Below, in pieces: positions 45,949 through 56,560 of a DNA stretch of 64,000 nt; position 1 is the first letter of the stretch, and each line of letters begins with the position of its first letter. The notes under the pieces were generated by a model. It searched no databases, was not told where the DNA came from, and worked only from the letters and a program-made list of their open reading frames with translations. The stretch is from Amphibacillus cookii (GTDB lineage: Bacteria; Bacillota; Bacilli; Bacillales; Amphibacillaceae). Position numbers and translations under genes: made by a program. The stretch is taken from the NCBI RefSeq assembly GCF_016908375.1, contig NZ_JAFBDS010000006.1:210922-274921 (forward strand), written 5' to 3'.

Positions 45949-47064
45949 TTAGCGTTTAGAAATAGGTTGATAAACTTGCTTTACTGGTCCTACATACTCT
46001 GCCCTTGGTCGGATTAATCTGTTATTCTGATATTGCTCTAGCATATGAGCGATCCAACCTGATGTTCGACTCATCGCAAAAATCGGTGTGAATAGATCAT
46101 GGTCAATTCCCATACTATGATAAGCAGATGCTGAATAAAAATCAACATTTGCCGGTAAGCCTTTTTCTTCTTTTATATAATTTTCAATTGCTTCAGACAT
46201 CAGATACCATTTTTCTTGACCTATTTTTGCCGTTAATTTACGTGACATTTCTTTGAGATGTTTAGCTCGTGGGTCTCCTGATTTATATACGCGATGCCCC
46301 ATACCCATTATTTTTTCTTTATTAGCTATCTTTTCTTCAATATATGGAATCGCGCGATCGACTTCCCCAATTTCTGTTAGCATGCGAATGACTTGTTCAT
46401 TAGCACCACCATGAAGCGGACCTTTTAATGCGCCGATTGCTGCAGTTATCCCTGAATAAAGATCAGATAATGTTGCAACACACACACGGGCAGTAAAAGT
46501 AGAAGCATTGAGCTCATGATCAGCATGGAGTACCAGTGCTTTATTAAAAGCCTCTACCTCCAAAGGATCAATAGCCTCACCTTTTAGCATATGCAGGAAA
46601 TTTTCCGCATAACTATAGTTAGGATTTGGCATAATCGGAGCTTTACCTTGACGCAAACGTGAAAATGTTGCAATCGAAGTAGCTATTCGAGCTTGTAAAC
46701 GAATCGCTTTGCGTCTATTGGCTTCTTCACTCATGATATCAACTTCCGGATCATAAACACCCAATAGTGAGACGGCTGTCCGCAAGATCGACATGGGGTG
46801 TGTCTTATCCAAATTCATGGTTTGAAAATGGCTTAACAATTCTTCTGGTAAAGTCATTTCTTTAGTTAATTGATGGGTAAAATCCTTTAACTCTGCTTGA
46901 TTTGGCAATCTTTTATTCCATAATAAATAAATAACTTCTTCAAAAAGAGCATGGTTCGCTAAATCATCTATTGAATATCCCACATATGCGAGCTGATCAT
47001 CAACAATTGAAGTAATGTCTGTTTCTGCAACAATAACACCCTCTAAACCTTTTGATGTTGACAT
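45949..47064 (-). CDS. citZ: Citrate synthase
   Basis: Condenses oxaloacetate and acetyl-CoA. 371 residues of the short, type II-like Gram-positive form. Active-site motifs are LHADHELNASTF, LHGGANEQV, MGMGHRVYKSGDPRAK and the C-terminal FYSASAYHSMGI. The frame extends to 47109, but AAAGGGGGAG precedes the ATG at 47064, which gives the conserved start M-S-T-S-K-G-L-E-G-V-I-V-A-E-T. Confidence 0.97.
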   Translation of the reverse strand: MSTSKGLEGVIVAETDITSIVDDQLAYVGYSIDDLANHALFEEVIYLLWNKRLPNQAELKDFTHQLTKEMTLPEELLSHFQTMNLDKTHPMSILRTAVSLLGVYDPEVDIMSEEANRRKAIRLQARIATSIATFSRLRQGKAPIMPNPNYSYAENFLHMLKGEAIDPLEVEAFNKALVLHADHELNASTFTARVCVATLSDLYSGITAAIGALKGPLHGGANEQVIRMLTEIGEVDRAIPYIEEKIANKEKIMGMGHRVYKSGDPRAKHLKEMSRKLTAKIGQEKWYLMSEAIENYIKEEKGLPANVDFYSASAYHSMGIDHDLFTPIFAMSRTSGWIAHMLEQYQNNRLIRPRAEYVGPVKQVYQPISKR

Positions 47065-47189
47065 ATCGCCTTCTCCCCCTTTACTTGTAAATTTAAAAAG
47101 TATTGACACTTTTTAAATTAGAAAACGCACATTCACTCGCCATTCAGCAATTGTATTGGCTTTTCTTATTGTTATATTTGGAACTTTTA

Positions 47190-47654
47190 CTAATGTATAA
47201 AAAAATCAACCATTCGCATAATCATATAAGCAATTCCTGCACCAATCAAAGGTCCAACCGCCACACCTTGTAGAAAGACGACTGCAATAATGGTCCCCAT
47301 GACTAATGCAGTGGTAAGGTGAGGATCGTTTGCTAGTAAGTCCAGCCCACCCTTTGCGACCACAGCAACAAAAATACCAGATCCTAAAGCAATCCAACCA
47401 TAATAGGTTTTAACACTTTCTGCTAGTTCTTTAAAACCAATCTCTCCTGCTGCAATCGGTATAAGAACAGTAATCGTAATAATGGTCACGCCGATCGCCA
47501 TCCCTCTTTCTTGGATGAAAGGAAAAAGTTTATGATCTAATCTTAATAATTGTAAACCTAATAAAACGTAGACAGCTATCATGATCGGTTGGTTCTTTCC
47601 AATATACCCTAAAATAAAAAGTAAAAATAAAAAAATTGTCGACAGATTAAACAT
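47190..47654 (-). CDS. ytwI: DUF441 family membrane protein (YtwI-like)
   Basis: 154 residues with about five hydrophobic segments. FILGYIGKNQPIMIAVYVLL, VLIPIAAGEIGFKEL and KGGLDLLANDPHLTTALVMG match the UPF0756/DUF441 family. Function unknown. The position between ytvI and citZ matches B. subtilis ytwI. Confidence 0.9.
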   Translation of the reverse strand: MFNLSTIFLFLLFILGYIGKNQPIMIAVYVLLGLQLLRLDHKLFPFIQERGMAIGVTIITITVLIPIAAGEIGFKELAESVKTYYGWIALGSGIFVAVVAKGGLDLLANDPHLTTALVMGTIIAVVFLQGVAVGPLIGAGIAYMIMRMVDFFIH

Positions 47655-47801
47655 AGTGAGTCTCCTACTTGATAAAATATTGATTGGTTAATGAACATCT
47701 TATCATAAAATGTAAGGTATAGAAAAGATGGTGACATGAACAGGACAACTACCTCATAATCTAATATTATAAAATAACGTTTACTAAGACAAGCTAGTGA
47801 G

Positions 47802-48932
47802 GTGATTGAACTGTCTCCACAATCAAAACAGAAGCTATTGCGATTCATTTACGCAGTCTTAATTAGTACCATTATCATTGCTCTCACTTATTTAATCTTT
47901 AAATATATGTTCCCATTTATCATCATTATTTTACTTAGCTGGTTATTACAAAAACCAATTCGTCAATTGAAAAAAACATTAAAAATAAACAGATTATTAG
48001 CAACGACGCTAACATTTCTCATTACCTTTTTAATGATTGGATTAAACCTAGTCATGCTCTTTATCTACTTTTTCAATAGTGTCAACCATTTATTTAACCA
48101 ATTACCCCTATACCTCGAGAATACCATAGATATGTTTAAAAAAAGTTTTAATTATATGATTAGCCACACGTTGGTTCACCTTGATCACTTCTTGAGCCCA
48201 TTTCATCTTAGTATAGTCGGCTATTTGAATGAGACGATAGATACACTCTATCAAACGATTATTGATGTCAGCCAACAATTAACCAATCAATTGCTGCCAA
48301 TTATTGGACAGACTATTGTCCAAACTGTTCAGCTCACGTCAACAACCATTATTATTTTAATTGGTACTTTTTTGTTAAGCAAAGATTGGTGTTACTATCA
48401 AGAAAGGGTGCGTACCATTATACCAAAGAAGGTACGTCGTTTACTTTTAGAGATAAAAATGCAATTCGTTAAAACGGCTTGGGGATATTTACGCGCACAG
48501 GTCACTTTATCTTGTATTACAACCGCTATATTGATTGTAGGGTTCCACATTTTAAGATTAAACAATCCCATTGTGTTGGCATTTATTTTTGGAATCATTG
48601 ATCTCATTCCTTTTGTTGGGGTTGGTTTATTGATGTGGCCTTGGTTAATCTATAGCTTATTTAGTGGGGCTTTTTCTTTAACCATCCAACTTGCCGTTAT
48701 TTATAGTTTTATTCTTCTAATTCGACAAGTAACTGAACCGCGCTTAGTCTCTAAGCAACTAGGTACAAATCCACTATTAGTTATTTGTTTAGCTTATCTA
48801 GCTTACACATTACTAGGCATGTGGGGAATTATAATGACACCAGTTATTCTTATCTCTCTTCAGGCACTTAGAGCAAGTCATCTTATTGAAATGGTCATTA
48901 ACTACATAAAATGTGGTGAATTCCATAATTGA
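47802..48932 (+). CDS. ytvI: Sporulation integral membrane protein YtvI (AI-2E exporter-like family)
   Basis: 376 residues, seven to eight membrane helices, with the family motif IPFVGVGLLMWPW near 268 and QVTEPRLVSKQLGTNPLL near 308. YtvI-type proteins are linked to sporulation; members of the wider family act as transporters or antiporters. The start is uncertain: the GTG at 47802 overlaps the ribosome-site-like GAGGTG, and the next codons in frame are ATT, GAA, CTG. It is convergent with fxsA, with the two stop codons adjacent. Confidence 0.88.
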   Translation: MIELSPQSKQKLLRFIYAVLISTIIIALTYLIFKYMFPFIIIILLSWLLQKPIRQLKKTLKINRLLATTLTFLITFLMIGLNLVMLFIYFFNSVNHLFNQLPLYLENTIDMFKKSFNYMISHTLVHLDHFLSPFHLSIVGYLNETIDTLYQTIIDVSQQLTNQLLPIIGQTIVQTVQLTSTTIIILIGTFLLSKDWCYYQERVRTIIPKKVRRLLLEIKMQFVKTAWGYLRAQVTLSCITTAILIVGFHILRLNNPIVLAFIFGIIDLIPFVGVGLLMWPWLIYSLFSGAFSLTIQLAVIYSFILLIRQVTEPRLVSKQLGTNPLLVICLAYLAYTLLGMWGIIMTPVILISLQALRASHLIEMVINYIKCGEFHN

Positions 48933-49328
48933 CTAAAAACGTTTGTAAATAAAGACATTGCCATTATTCATCATTTTTTGAAAAAATGCTTTGAGCCAGC
49001 CTTTAAGTGGAGAACGTGTGAATGGCACTAACAATATAAAGCCAAAAAAATCGGTAATAAAACCGGGTGTTAGTAGCACGACACCACCGATTAGAATACA
49101 TATACCATCAAATATAGCATCAGCTGGGACTTGTCCGGCTTGCATACTTTCTTGGGCACGTCTTAACGCATCCATTCCCTGTTGTCGAGCTAGCGTCGCC
49201 CCGACTAAACCTGTAAACACAATAAGACCAATAACAGACCATGTTCCTACTTGTGCCCCTGCCCAAATAAAGACACCAATTTCTAAAGCAGGCATAATAA
49301 GTAGTAGTAAAAATAGCCATTTAAACAT
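48933..49328 (-). CDS. fxsA: FxsA family membrane protein
   Basis: 131 residues with four hydrophobic segments. FxsA motifs ALEIGVFIWAGAQVGTWSVI, GATLARQQGMDALRRAQ and GGVVLLTPGFITDFFGFIL are clear. In E. coli FxsA overexpression relieves F exclusion of phage T7; its role in Bacillus is unknown. It follows pyk as in B. subtilis. Confidence 0.93.
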   Translation of the reverse strand: MFKWLFLLLLIMPALEIGVFIWAGAQVGTWSVIGLIVFTGLVGATLARQQGMDALRRAQESMQAGQVPADAIFDGICILIGGVVLLTPGFITDFFGFILLVPFTRSPLKGWLKAFFQKMMNNGNVFIYKRF

Positions 49329-49506
49329 ATAAACACATCCTTTATATGCAGTTTATCTTTCTATCATATCACGAAAAACCTGATGGTACTATTCAGAGGC
49401 TGTTAAATATACACCTTATCGTTAAAAATAGCTTATCGTTTATTGAGAAAAGCATGTGAATAGTATTTCTCTTATTTTCAAAGTCCCATCCATTTGTTGA
49501 GTTAAA

Positions 49507-49535
49507 AAGAAGGGGGATCACTTTTCCCCCTTCTT
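49507..49535 (-). terminator. Intrinsic terminator of pfkA-pyk
   Basis: A GC-rich 10-bp stem AAGAAGGGGG / CCCCCTTCTT (49507-49516 with 49526-49535) is followed on the minus strand by TTTTTAAC, about 70 bases after the pyk stop codon. Confidence 0.85.
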
Positions 49536-49607
49536 GATTATAGAAAAACATTAAAATGTGTTTATCTTACACGAGCAAGTGAGTCACTTTTTAAAAGGAC
49601 GATTAAA

Positions 49608-51371
49608 CTATAAAATGCTCGCCCGACCTGCGTAAATATCACCTTTTTTGGCATCCATTGTTACTTCTTTGCCTTCTTCGATAACGGACATTGCATCATT
49701 CACACCTACAATAACAGGGATCGCAAGGTCTAATCCAACAACAGCAGCATGTGAAGTTAATCCACCTTCCACTGTAATAATACCACTTACTTTTTCTAAT
49801 GCAGGCATCATCTCTTTATCCGTACCTTGAGTAACTAAGATATCTCCAGCTTTCACTTTTTCATTAGCTTCTGTAGCATTTTTAGCAAAAATGACACGGC
49901 CGATGGTACTTCCTTTACCAACACCTTGTCCGTTAGTGAGTACATCACCAATAATGTGTACTTTCATCATATTCGTTGTACCACGCTCTCCAACAGGTAC
50001 ACCGGCTGTAATGATCACACGATCACCACGTTTAAAGTAATTTGTTTCTAATCCACGATCAATAGCTAAATCAAGGACTTCGTCAGTAGTGTAAGCAAAT
50101 TCGCCAACAATGGCATGTACACCCCAGCTTAACGCTAAACGTCGACTTATTTTTTCTTCAAACGCAACAGCCACAATCGGTGCTTTAGGGCGATATTTAG
50201 AAATCATTCGAGCTGTATGGCCACTTACAGTAGGCGTTAAGATCGCATCAACTTCTAAGTTCATCGCTGTATGGTTAACAGATTGACTAATCGCATCTGT
50301 CATTGTCATTTCACTTGTTTTAGAACGCAACTCTAAAATCGACTTATGATCAAGCACAGTCTCTGTTTTCAATGCAATATTGTGCATCGTTTGAACAGAT
50401 TCAACAGGATAATCACCTGCCGCTGTTTCACCTGATAACATAATAGCATCTGTTCCATCAAAAATCGCATTCGCAACATCTGATGCTTCTGCTCGGGTAG
50501 GACGCGGATTACGTTGCATTGAATCTAACATCTGTGTTGCTGTAATAACAGGCTTTCCAGCTGTATTACATTTATGAATCATTTCTTTTTGTACGACTGG
50601 AACATCTTCAGGTGGAATTTCCACACCTAAATCGCCTCGCGCTACCATTAACCCATCTGAAACTTGCAAAATAGCGTCAAGATTGTCAACCCCTTCTTGG
50701 TTTTCAATCTTAGGAATAATATTAATTTCTTTACCACCATTGTTATCTAAATGCTCGCGAATCGTTAGCACATCAGCTGCACGGCGAATAAATGAAGCCG
50801 CTACAAAATCAACACCTTGTTCAATGCCAAACAAAATATCCGCAGCATCTTTATCTGTCATTCCAGGTAAATTCACACTAACATTTGGTACGTTAACACC
50901 TTTCTTGTTTTTAAGTAGACCAGAATTAAGAGCTTTTGTTTTTAATTCTTTTTGGTCATTCAAGATATCAACAACTTCCAATTCGATTAAACCATCGTCT
51001 AATAGAATTTTAGAGCCTACATGTACGTCTTCAATCAATTGAGGGTATGTCACTGCAAACTTCTCAGTTGTTCCTAATACAGTCTCGTCCATGGTAATAT
51101 TAATGTATTGACCTTTAATAATATCTACTTGTCCATCTTTCATTGTGCCTGTACGAATCTCAGGTCCTTTTGTATCTAAAAGAATGGCGACAGTTTTATC
51201 TAACTTCGCTGCAGCCTCCCGAATATTTTTAATACGCTCGCCATGCTCCTCATAATCACCATGCGAGAAATTCAGACGCGCTACATTCATTCCAGCCTCG
51301 ATTAATTGCGTTAACTTCTCAGTTGATTCTGATGCCGGACCAATTGTACAAACAATTTTCGTTCTTCTCAT
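49608..51371 (-). CDS. pyk: Pyruvate kinase
   Basis: Last step of glycolysis: phosphoenolpyruvate plus ADP to pyruvate plus ATP. 587 residues. The core has [12 protein letters not shown] at the start, [12 protein letters not shown] near 242 and [17 protein letters not shown]. The extra C-terminal PEP-utiliser-like domain typical of Bacillus ([21 protein letters not shown]) is present. It is 52 bases downstream of pfkA in one operon. Confidence 0.98.
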   Translation of the reverse strand: MRRTKIVCTIGPASESTEKLTQLIEAGMNVARLNFSHGDYEEHGERIKNIREAAAKLDKTVAILLDTKGPEIRTGTMKDGQVDIIKGQYINITMDETVLGTTEKFAVTYPQLIEDVHVGSKILLDDGLIELEVVDILNDQKELKTKALNSGLLKNKKGVNVPNVSVNLPGMTDKDAADILFGIEQGVDFVAASFIRRAADVLTIREHLDNNGGKEINIIPKIENQEGVDNLDAILQVSDGLMVARGDLGVEIPPEDVPVVQKEMIHKCNTAGKPVITATQMLDSMQRNPRPTRAEASDVANAIFDGTDAIMLSGETAAGDYPVESVQTMHNIALKTETVLDHKSILELRSKTSEMTMTDAISQSVNHTAMNLEVDAILTPTVSGHTARMISKYRPKAPIVAVAFEEKISRRLALSWGVHAIVGEFAYTTDEVLDLAIDRGLETNYFKRGDRVIITAGVPVGERGTTNMMKVHIIGDVLTNGQGVGKGSTIGRVIFAKNATEANEKVKAGDILVTQGTDKEMMPALEKVSGIITVEGGLTSHAAVVGLDLAIPVIVGVNDAMSVIEEGKEVTMDAKKGDIYAGRASIL

Positions 51372-51423
51372 TTGTTTTCTTCCTCCTTCTTAATTTCACA
51401 TCTAAGTATATCTATTTTATAAA

Positions 51424-52407
<984 letters not shown>

Positions 52408-52490
52408 TCATTATCTAACTTTGCCATTATAACATAAATATATCCTAAATGAATTCCACTTAAGATTATACATGAAAGAACAAAAAATCA

Positions 52491-52518
52491 CACCCCTAAA
52501 TATGTCATTTTAGGGGTG
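52491..52518 (-). terminator. Intrinsic terminator of accDA
   Basis: A perfect 10-bp stem CACCCCTAAA / TTTAGGGGTG (loop TATGTCAT) is followed on the minus strand by TGATTTTTTG, 69 bases after accA. Confidence 0.85.
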
Positions 52519-52586
52519 AAAATAAAGATAATTCACTATTTTTATTCTGTCGAGTAATAATCTGTACATTTTTCAAAAAATAACGA

Positions 52587-53534
52587 TTAAAAACTTCCAA
52601 TATTTTTGTATTTTTCCCATCTATTATTCATTAATTGATCTGACGATAATTTCATTAGATAGTTAAGTGATTTCTCAATATAAACATCTAAATAAGCAGC
52701 TTGCATTGGTAAATCTCGATGTGCGCCACCTCGTGGCTCAGGAATAATCTCATCAATAATATTTAGTCTTCTCAGATCATGCGAGGTAATTTTTAATGAC
52801 AAAGCCGCCTCTTTAGCCTTGGTGGCATCTTTCCACAATATACTGGCTGCACCTTCAGGGGATATGACAGAATACGTTGAATTTTCAAGCATATGGATAT
52901 GATCAGATAAACCAATACCTAATGCACCCCCACTTCCTCCTTCTCCAATAACGATAGAAATGCTTGGAACTGATAAATGGGACATTTCCCTTAAGTTTCG
53001 AGCAATAGCTTCGCCTTGACCACGCTCTTCTGCTCCTTTACCCGGATGGGCACCCTTTGTATCAATAAATGAAATGATTGGACGATTAAATTTCTCGGCT
53101 AGTTTCATCTGGCGTAAAGCTTTACGATAGCCTTCAGGATGAGGGCTAGCAAAGTTACGATATAAATTCTCTTTCGTGTTTTTACCGCGTTGTTGTCCAA
53201 CTATAGTTACCGGTTCATCCTTATACTTAGCTATCCCTGTAATGATGGCAGGGTCATCCCGATACAAACGATCGCCGTGCAATTCAATAAAATCAGTAAA
53301 TAAATGCTCAATATAATCTAAAGCAGTCGGTCGCTCAGGATGTCTTGCAATTTGAACTCGGTCCCATGGATTTAGATGTCCATAAATATCTTTTTCTAAC
53401 TTTTCTAGTCTTGCTTCTAAGGTCTTAATCTCAGATGACAAATCCACTTCACTGGCTGCTGTCATTGTTTTTAATTCATTTATTTTCTCTCTAAGCTCGA
53501 AGATTGGTTTTTCAAAATCAAGGACATATTTCAT
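52587..53534 (-). CDS. accA: Acetyl-CoA carboxylase, carboxyltransferase alpha subunit
   Basis: Moves the carboxyl group from carboxybiotin to acetyl-CoA for fatty acid synthesis. 315 residues. [40 protein letters not shown] and [20 protein letters not shown] are diagnostic. The coding end of accD overlaps its start by one base, so the subunits are translationally coupled. Confidence 0.98.
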   Translation of the reverse strand: MKYVLDFEKPIFELREKINELKTMTAASEVDLSSEIKTLEARLEKLEKDIYGHLNPWDRVQIARHPERPTALDYIEHLFTDFIELHGDRLYRDDPAIITGIAKYKDEPVTIVGQQRGKNTKENLYRNFASPHPEGYRKALRQMKLAEKFNRPIISFIDTKGAHPGKGAEERGQGEAIARNLREMSHLSVPSISIVIGEGGSGGALGIGLSDHIHMLENSTYSVISPEGAASILWKDATKAKEAALSLKITSHDLRRLNIIDEIIPEPRGGAHRDLPMQAAYLDVYIEKSLNYLMKLSSDQLMNNRWEKYKNIGSF

Positions 53535-54391
53535 TATTTGTCCCCCTTTGGCCGATGTAAGTCTAGGATAGTTGTTAAAAGTTTTTTCAAATCTGAACGT
53601 TTAACGACACGATCAATTTGTCCATGCTCTAATTGGAATTCAGCCGTCTGAAATGTATCTGGTAACTTCTCACGAATCGTTTGTTCAATTATACGCCTAC
53701 CAGCAAACCCAATAAGTGCTCCGGGCTCTGCAAAATGATAGTCCCCAATTGAAGCGAAGCTGGCAGTTACGCCTCCAGTAGTAGGATTTGTCATCACAAC
53801 AATCATACAACCTCCTGCTCGATTAAACCGTTCAACCGCCATTGAAGTTTTACCCATTTGCATGAGACTAATCATTCCCTCTTGCATACGTGCGCCACCA
53901 GATGCCGTAAAGAAAATGATAGGTAACTCCTGTTCGCGTGCTTTTTCTAAAGCTCTCGTTATCTTTTCACCAACAACCGCTCCCATACTTGCCATACGAA
54001 AGTGTGGGTCCATCACAACAAGTGCCGTTGGTAAACCATTTACTTTTGCTTTTCCTGTTACAACGGCATCTTTAAGTCCCGTCTTCTCTTGATCCTTTTT
54101 TAACTTTTGTTCATATTCTGGAAAATCAAGCGGATTATTTGTTTCTATATCAGCATCCCATTCTTCAAAGGTATGCTCATCGATGATACTATTGATTCTT
54201 TGTTGTGCTGTCATTTTATGATGTGCACCACAAGCAGGACAGACGTGAAGGTTATTTTTCCATTCCTTCTCATAGAAAATCTTTGAGCAATTATGACACT
54301 TCTCAACCAAGCCCTCAGGAATTTCTTGTTTTGCTTTTTCTGTTGGTATCGCTGCGTATTTCTTTTTTTTCGCAAAAATACTTTTAATTTG
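53534..54391 (-). CDS. accD: Acetyl-CoA carboxylase, carboxyltransferase beta subunit
   Basis: Partner of AccA. The N-terminal C4 zinc ribbon ([18 protein letters not shown], then HVCPACGAH) and the crotonase-like core ([20 protein letters not shown]) are clear. The frame extends to 54433, but GGGGGGAAG precedes the ATG at 54391, giving 285 residues and removing an apparent overlap with the upstream regulator gene. Confidence 0.97.
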   Translation of the reverse strand, partial: QIKSIFAKKKKYAAIPTEKAKQEIPEGLVEKCHNCSKIFYEKEWKNNLHVCPACGAHHKMTAQQRINSIIDEHTFEEWDADIETNNPLDFPEYEQKLKKDQEKTGLKDAVVTGKAKVNGLPTALVVMDPHFRMASMGAVVGEKITRALEKAREQELPIIFFTASGGARMQEGMISLMQMGKTSMAVERFNRAGGCMIVVMTNPTTGGVTASFASIGDYHFAEPGALIGFAGRRIIEQTIREKLPDTFQTAEFQLEHGQIDRVVKRSDLKKLLTTILDLHRPKGDK

Positions 54392-54425
54392 CATCGATCT
54401 TCCCCCCCTTGCATCATTTAAACCA

Positions 54426-55016
54426 TCATTCATTTGAAAAAAACTGTTCTAGTTTTTTGAATTTAAAAGCTTCCATCAGTCTTACCATATCTGGAGGTTG
54501 ATAATCATTTTCAAATGAGCAATTAAAGCCATAAAGCAGTGTCCACATCTTGGTGAATAACTCATTTTTTATCTGCTTCAATATAACTTGAAAAAATTTT
54601 TCATGACCTAATTCAATCCATTTACTCATACTATAATGCGACCATTCATCTAAAACGGTCTCCCGATGGTAAGTATAACCTTTTCTAATAATCGTTTCTT
54701 CAAGTGAAACAAGTACATCTGTTATTTCACCTTTTACGCGTGCATCTTGAAAAATAAAAGTAGAAAGTAACGATAGTGTTTGATAAGATTGATAAGCTTT
54801 TAAATACGTCCCTTCGCCTTGACGCGTTTCAATCAACCCTAATAACTCTATTGCTCGCAATCCTTCACGAATGGTTGAACGACTTACTTGTAATTGTTCA
54901 GCTAATTCCCGTTCTGAGGGTAGACGATCTCCTGCTTTTAATTGTTGCGCTTTGATATATGATTTGATTTTTTCTAAAACATTTTCATATGCTTTGGTGT
55001 CTTTACGGTCTGTCAT
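54426..55016 (-). CDS. GntR/FadR-type transcriptional regulator
   Basis: 196 residues. The N-terminal winged helix has [20 protein letters not shown] and [20 protein letters not shown]. The C-terminal domain is all-helical but shorter than a typical FCD ligand domain. It ends 34 bases before accD, so it is probably in the accDA operon and may control fatty acid synthesis; the ligand is not known. AAGGGG precedes the ATG at 55016. A longer frame reaches 55070 without a ribosome site. Confidence 0.88.
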   Translation of the reverse strand: MTDRKDTKAYENVLEKIKSYIKAQQLKAGDRLPSERELAEQLQVSRSTIREGLRAIELLGLIETRQGEGTYLKAYQSYQTLSLLSTFIFQDARVKGEITDVLVSLEETIIRKGYTYHRETVLDEWSHYSMSKWIELGHEKFFQVILKQIKNELFTKMWTLLYGFNCSFENDYQPPDMVRLMEAFKFKKLEQFFSNE

Positions 55017-55118
55017 TTTACAACCCCTTAATTTACTATAGAAAAGGATAAAATGATAATGAAGTGACAAACGTGTTTGTTATTAAAATAACCGATTTTC
55101 TAAAAATACCCTATACGT

Positions 55119-55172
55119 TATAAAGCGAACCTACAATCAGCAGATGTTTTACGGATGGTTATCTGTGATAAA
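55119..55172 (+). repeat. Dispersed structured repeat, family 1, copy 7 (only the ends remain)
   Basis: Only 54 bp: the 5' box TATAAAGCGAACCTACAATC joined to the 3' box TTTTACGGATGGTTATCTGT. The middle hairpin region is missing. It lies between the regulator and malic enzyme genes. Confidence 0.7.
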
Positions 55173-55209
55173 ACAAAATCATATCTACGCTTGCTAACAA
55201 ACGCCAAAA

Positions 55210-56388
55210 TCATAGTCGCGCAACACCTGATTCTTGTGCCGCTTTAGCGACAGCTTTGGAAACAGAAGTAGCAACTCTTTCATCAAAAGGATTAGGAATG
55301 ACGTAACCATCCGTTAGATCTGCGCGACTAACTAGGTTGGCAATCGCATGAACAGCTGCCACTTTCATTTCTTCATTAATATCTGAAGCCCTCACCGCAA
55401 GTGCTCCCTTGAAAATCCCAGGAAAAGCAAGGACGTTATTTATTTGGTTTGGATAATCAGACCTACCCGTGCCAACAACACGTGCACCAGCTTCGATTGC
55501 ATCTTCTGGTAATATTTCAGGATCCGGGTTAGCCATCGCAAATAAGATCGGATCTTGATTCATTGATGCAACCATCTCTTTACTTACCAACCCGGCTAAA
55601 GATACACCAATAAAGACATCAGTACCTTTGATAACTGTAGCCAAATCACCTTCCTGCTTTTCTTTGTTTGTGATCTTAGCGACTTCGTCTTTAATCGGAT
55701 TCATTCCATATGGCCGTCCTGCATAAATGGCTCCATTAGAATCACACAAGACCATATCTTTCACACCAAAATGCGCAAGTAATTTAACAATCGCAATCCC
55801 TGCAGCTCCTGCTCCGTTTATAACCACTTTAGTAGATGAAAACTCTTTTCCCACTAACTTTAAAGCATTAACTAAGCCAGCAAGTGTAACAATTGCTGTT
55901 CCGTGTTGGTCATCATGAAACACGGGGATATCTAATTCACGTTTTAACCGATCTTCAATGATGAAACAATCAGGTGCAGCAATATCTTCGAGGTTAATCC
56001 CTCCAAATGTCGGTGCAATTTGTTTAACTGCTTCAATAATAGCTTCGTTATCCTGTGTGTTTAAGCAAATCGGAAAGGCATCAACATCAGCAAAGTTTTT
56101 AAAAAGAACAGCTTTCCCTTCCATCACAGGCAATGCCGCTTGCCCACCAATGTTACCTAAGCCGAGCACCGCTGAACCATCTGTAACCACACCCACCGTA
56201 TTGCTTTTCATTGTATACAAGTAGGCAGAATCGGGGTCATCTTTAATTTCAAGGCAAGGTACAGCAACTCCTGGCGAATAGGCTAAGCTAAGCTCTTCTT
56301 GGTTAGTAACTGATACTTTCGATTGTACAGAAAGCTTACCTTTATTCTCTTTATGCATATTTAATGCCTTTGCTTTTAACGTTGTCAA
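55210..56388 (-). CDS. ytsJ: NAD(P)-dependent malic enzyme, YtsJ-like
   Basis: Converts malate to pyruvate and CO2 with NAD(P)H. 392 residues. SLAYSPGVAVPCLEI, VVTDGSAVLGLGNIGGQAAL, FHDDQHGTAIVTLAGLVNAL and the Rossmann VVINGAGAAGIAIVKLL are present. B. subtilis YtsJ is slightly longer at 410. The first codon is TTG with a distant GAAGG, so the start is uncertain. With no mdh in this window, it is the only malate enzyme visible here. Confidence 0.95.
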   Translation of the reverse strand: MTTLKAKALNMHKENKGKLSVQSKVSVTNQEELSLAYSPGVAVPCLEIKDDPDSAYLYTMKSNTVGVVTDGSAVLGLGNIGGQAALPVMEGKAVLFKNFADVDAFPICLNTQDNEAIIEAVKQIAPTFGGINLEDIAAPDCFIIEDRLKRELDIPVFHDDQHGTAIVTLAGLVNALKLVGKEFSSTKVVINGAGAAGIAIVKLLAHFGVKDMVLCDSNGAIYAGRPYGMNPIKDEVAKITNKEKQEGDLATVIKGTDVFIGVSLAGLVSKEMVASMNQDPILFAMANPDPEILPEDAIEAGARVVGTGRSDYPNQINNVLAFPGIFKGALAVRASDINEEMKVAAVHAIANLVSRADLTDGYVIPNPFDERVATSVSKAVAKAAQESGVARL

Positions 56389-56560
56389 TGAGACTCGCGC
56401 CCTTCTATTTAGTTAGTATGTAACCATTATATGGTATCGATTGGTCTGACCAATTAACTTCTCTATTATATCAAATAAGCCCCTCGTGTAAATATTACCG
56501 CTTCAAATTTTTATACAAATAGTGTAATCTAGCTCAATAGTCTCAGCGTCTTTCTTCGTT